A stretch of DNA of 40,898 bases from Betaproteobacteria bacterium (GTDB lineage Bacteria > Pseudomonadota > Gammaproteobacteria > Burkholderiales > Burkholderiaceae_E), in the NCBI GenBank assembly GCA_016868375.1, contig VGHA01000022.1, positions 1-40,898 of the forward strand, written 5' to 3'. Below the pieces are notes generated by a model. It was not told the DNA's origin, did no database searches, and saw only the letters and a list, made by a program, of their open reading frames with translations. Positions 40,173 to 40,898 of the stretch are shown piece by piece. Within the stretch, counting starts at the first letter, position 1. Each line of letters opens with the position of its first letter. The translations under genes were made by a program, and so were the position numbers.

Positions 40173-40898
40173 CGGCGTCCCCGCTCCAGCAACCCGACCA
40201 GCCCGCGCGGCATTACCAGCACCAGCACCATGATGATCAGCCCCATAAACAGCGGCCAGTATTCGGTGCTGCCACTGATCGTGACCTCGAGCACCACATA
40301 GACCGCTGCGCCCAGCGCCGGCCCCAGAAAGCTTTGCACCCCGCCCAGCACTGCCATGACGATGGGTGTGGCACTCGCTGTCCAGTTGAGCCAGCCCGGG
40401 AATACGTTACCCGAGGAAAATGCGAACAGCGCGCCCGCCAGTCCCGCGAACGCACCGGCCACCACGAAGGTGATCAGCTGGTGGCTGCGCACGTTGACGC
40501 CCACATACTGGACCCGCAGCGGGTTGTTTCTCAGCGCGCGCAGCGTGAGTCCGAACGGTGAATTCACAAGCCGATAGAGCGCATACACCGAGGGCAGCAC
40601 CCAGGCGAGCGCGAAGTAGTAGTAGTTCGACGGAGCGGCCAGCAGACCGGGTGGGCGAAGCCCTGTCATGCCGTCATCGCCGCCCGTCAGGCCGATGGCT
40701 TTCAGCGCCACGGTGTACAGCAGCATCTGGAACGCAAACGTGAGCATTGCGAAATAAATGCCCGAGCGTCGTACCGAAAAGAAACCGATCACCACCGCAA
40801 TCAATGCGGCCACCGCCATCGCGCCCGGCATCACCAGTACAAAGGCCCAGATTGATGTGACGCCCGCTTTCTTGGCCAGTAACGCGCCCGTGTAGGCG
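40169..40898 (-). CDS. livM: Branched-chain amino-acid-type ABC transporter permease LivM, 5' part missing
   Basis: An open frame from the right window edge to the TGA at 40169-40171, at least 243 residues, many hydrophobic. LivM hallmarks: RRSGIYFAMLTFAFQMLLY, LTGGDDGMTGL, GLTLRALRNNPLRVQYVGVNV and GAFAGLAGALFAFSSGNVFP. An in-frame GTG-ATG pair at 40829-40834 is internal: reading on to base 40898 gives more membrane protein without a stop, so the true start lies outside the window. LivH, LivF and the binding protein are presumably further upstream. Confidence 0.92.
   Translation of the reverse strand, partial: AYTGALLAKKAGVTSIWAFVLVMPGAMAVAALIAVVIGFFSVRRSGIYFAMLTFAFQMLLYTVALKAIGLTGGDDGMTGLRPPGLLAAPSNYYYFALAWVLPSVYALYRLVNSPFGLTLRALRNNPLRVQYVGVNVRSHQLITFVVAGAFAGLAGALFAFSSGNVFPGWLNWTASATPIVMAVLGGVQSFLGPALGAAVYVVLEVTISGSTEYWPLFMGLIIMVLVLVMPRGLVGLLERGRR

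Noticed and set aside
40829-40834. GTG/ATG as the true start of livM
   Set aside because: The frame stays open with membrane-like sequence up to the window edge and the protein would be too short for LivM.

Overview
The window reads as accessory chromosomal (or large-replicon) DNA of a GC-rich betaproteobacterium, most likely Burkholderiales. The pointers are a Bug/TctC-type periplasmic binding protein, a feruloyl-CoA-synthase-type operon, many CoA-dependent catabolic genes, and ABC, TRAP and Liv importers around them. All homology calls come from reading motifs by eye; no database search was possible. Nearly all the DNA codes. I see no rRNA, tRNA, CRISPR, IS element or transposase. Apart from a ribbon-helix-helix antitoxin, no transcription regulator is encoded.

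Region 1 (1-22.5 kb) looks like a catabolic island for a nitrogen heterocycle that may carry a nitrile. On the left is a decayed MazF-type toxin gene. Next comes a plus-strand operon with a TRZ/ATZ-type amidohydrolase and a polar-amino-acid-type ABC importer. A minus-strand set follows: a taurine/nitrate/pyrimidine-type ABC ATPase and permease, a stand-alone nitrile-hydratase beta C-terminal domain, and a flavin monooxygenase-like protein. The binding protein of that importer is divergent. The core is a ten-gene, tightly overlapped minus-strand operon, in order of transcription: AllA-like lyase, PuuE-like deacetylase, alpha/beta hydrolase, second flavoprotein, beta-hydroxyacid-type dehydrogenase, Rieske oxygenase, RutB-like amidase, a fused nitrile hydratase/thiocyanate hydrolase (beta N-terminal half plus alpha subunit), second dehydrogenase, and a cyanuric acid amidohydrolase/barbiturase-family enzyme. 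A divergent 2-oxoglutarate oxygenase gene is interrupted by one amber codon. A dctPQM TRAP importer with a strongly structured leader closes the block. My inference is that oxygenases activate the ring and serial amidohydrolases open and dismantle it; the substrate is unknown.

Region 2 (22.7-26.0 kb) holds an intact BrnT-like toxin/CopG-like antitoxin pair, a ModA-like protein without a signal peptide, a Bug-family binding protein, and a divergent Asp/Glu-racemase-fold protein without its usual cysteines.

Region 3 (26.0-30.6 kb) is a plus-strand operon of feruloyl-CoA-synthase-like ligase, crotonase and DmdC-like acyl-CoA dehydrogenase, preceded by a 30-bp interrupted palindrome that is a good operator candidate.

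Region 4 (30.6-40.9 kb) is one long minus-strand operon. It runs from livM (cut by the window edge) and livG through an acyl-CoA dehydrogenase, a duplicated alpha/beta hydrolase lacking both nucleophilic serines, a triple-domain RidA protein lacking all three signature arginines, two MaoC proteins, a cupin, an acyl-CoA ligase and a DUF1330 protein to an Old Yellow Enzyme. It looks like import followed by CoA-linked degradation of an unidentified organic acid.
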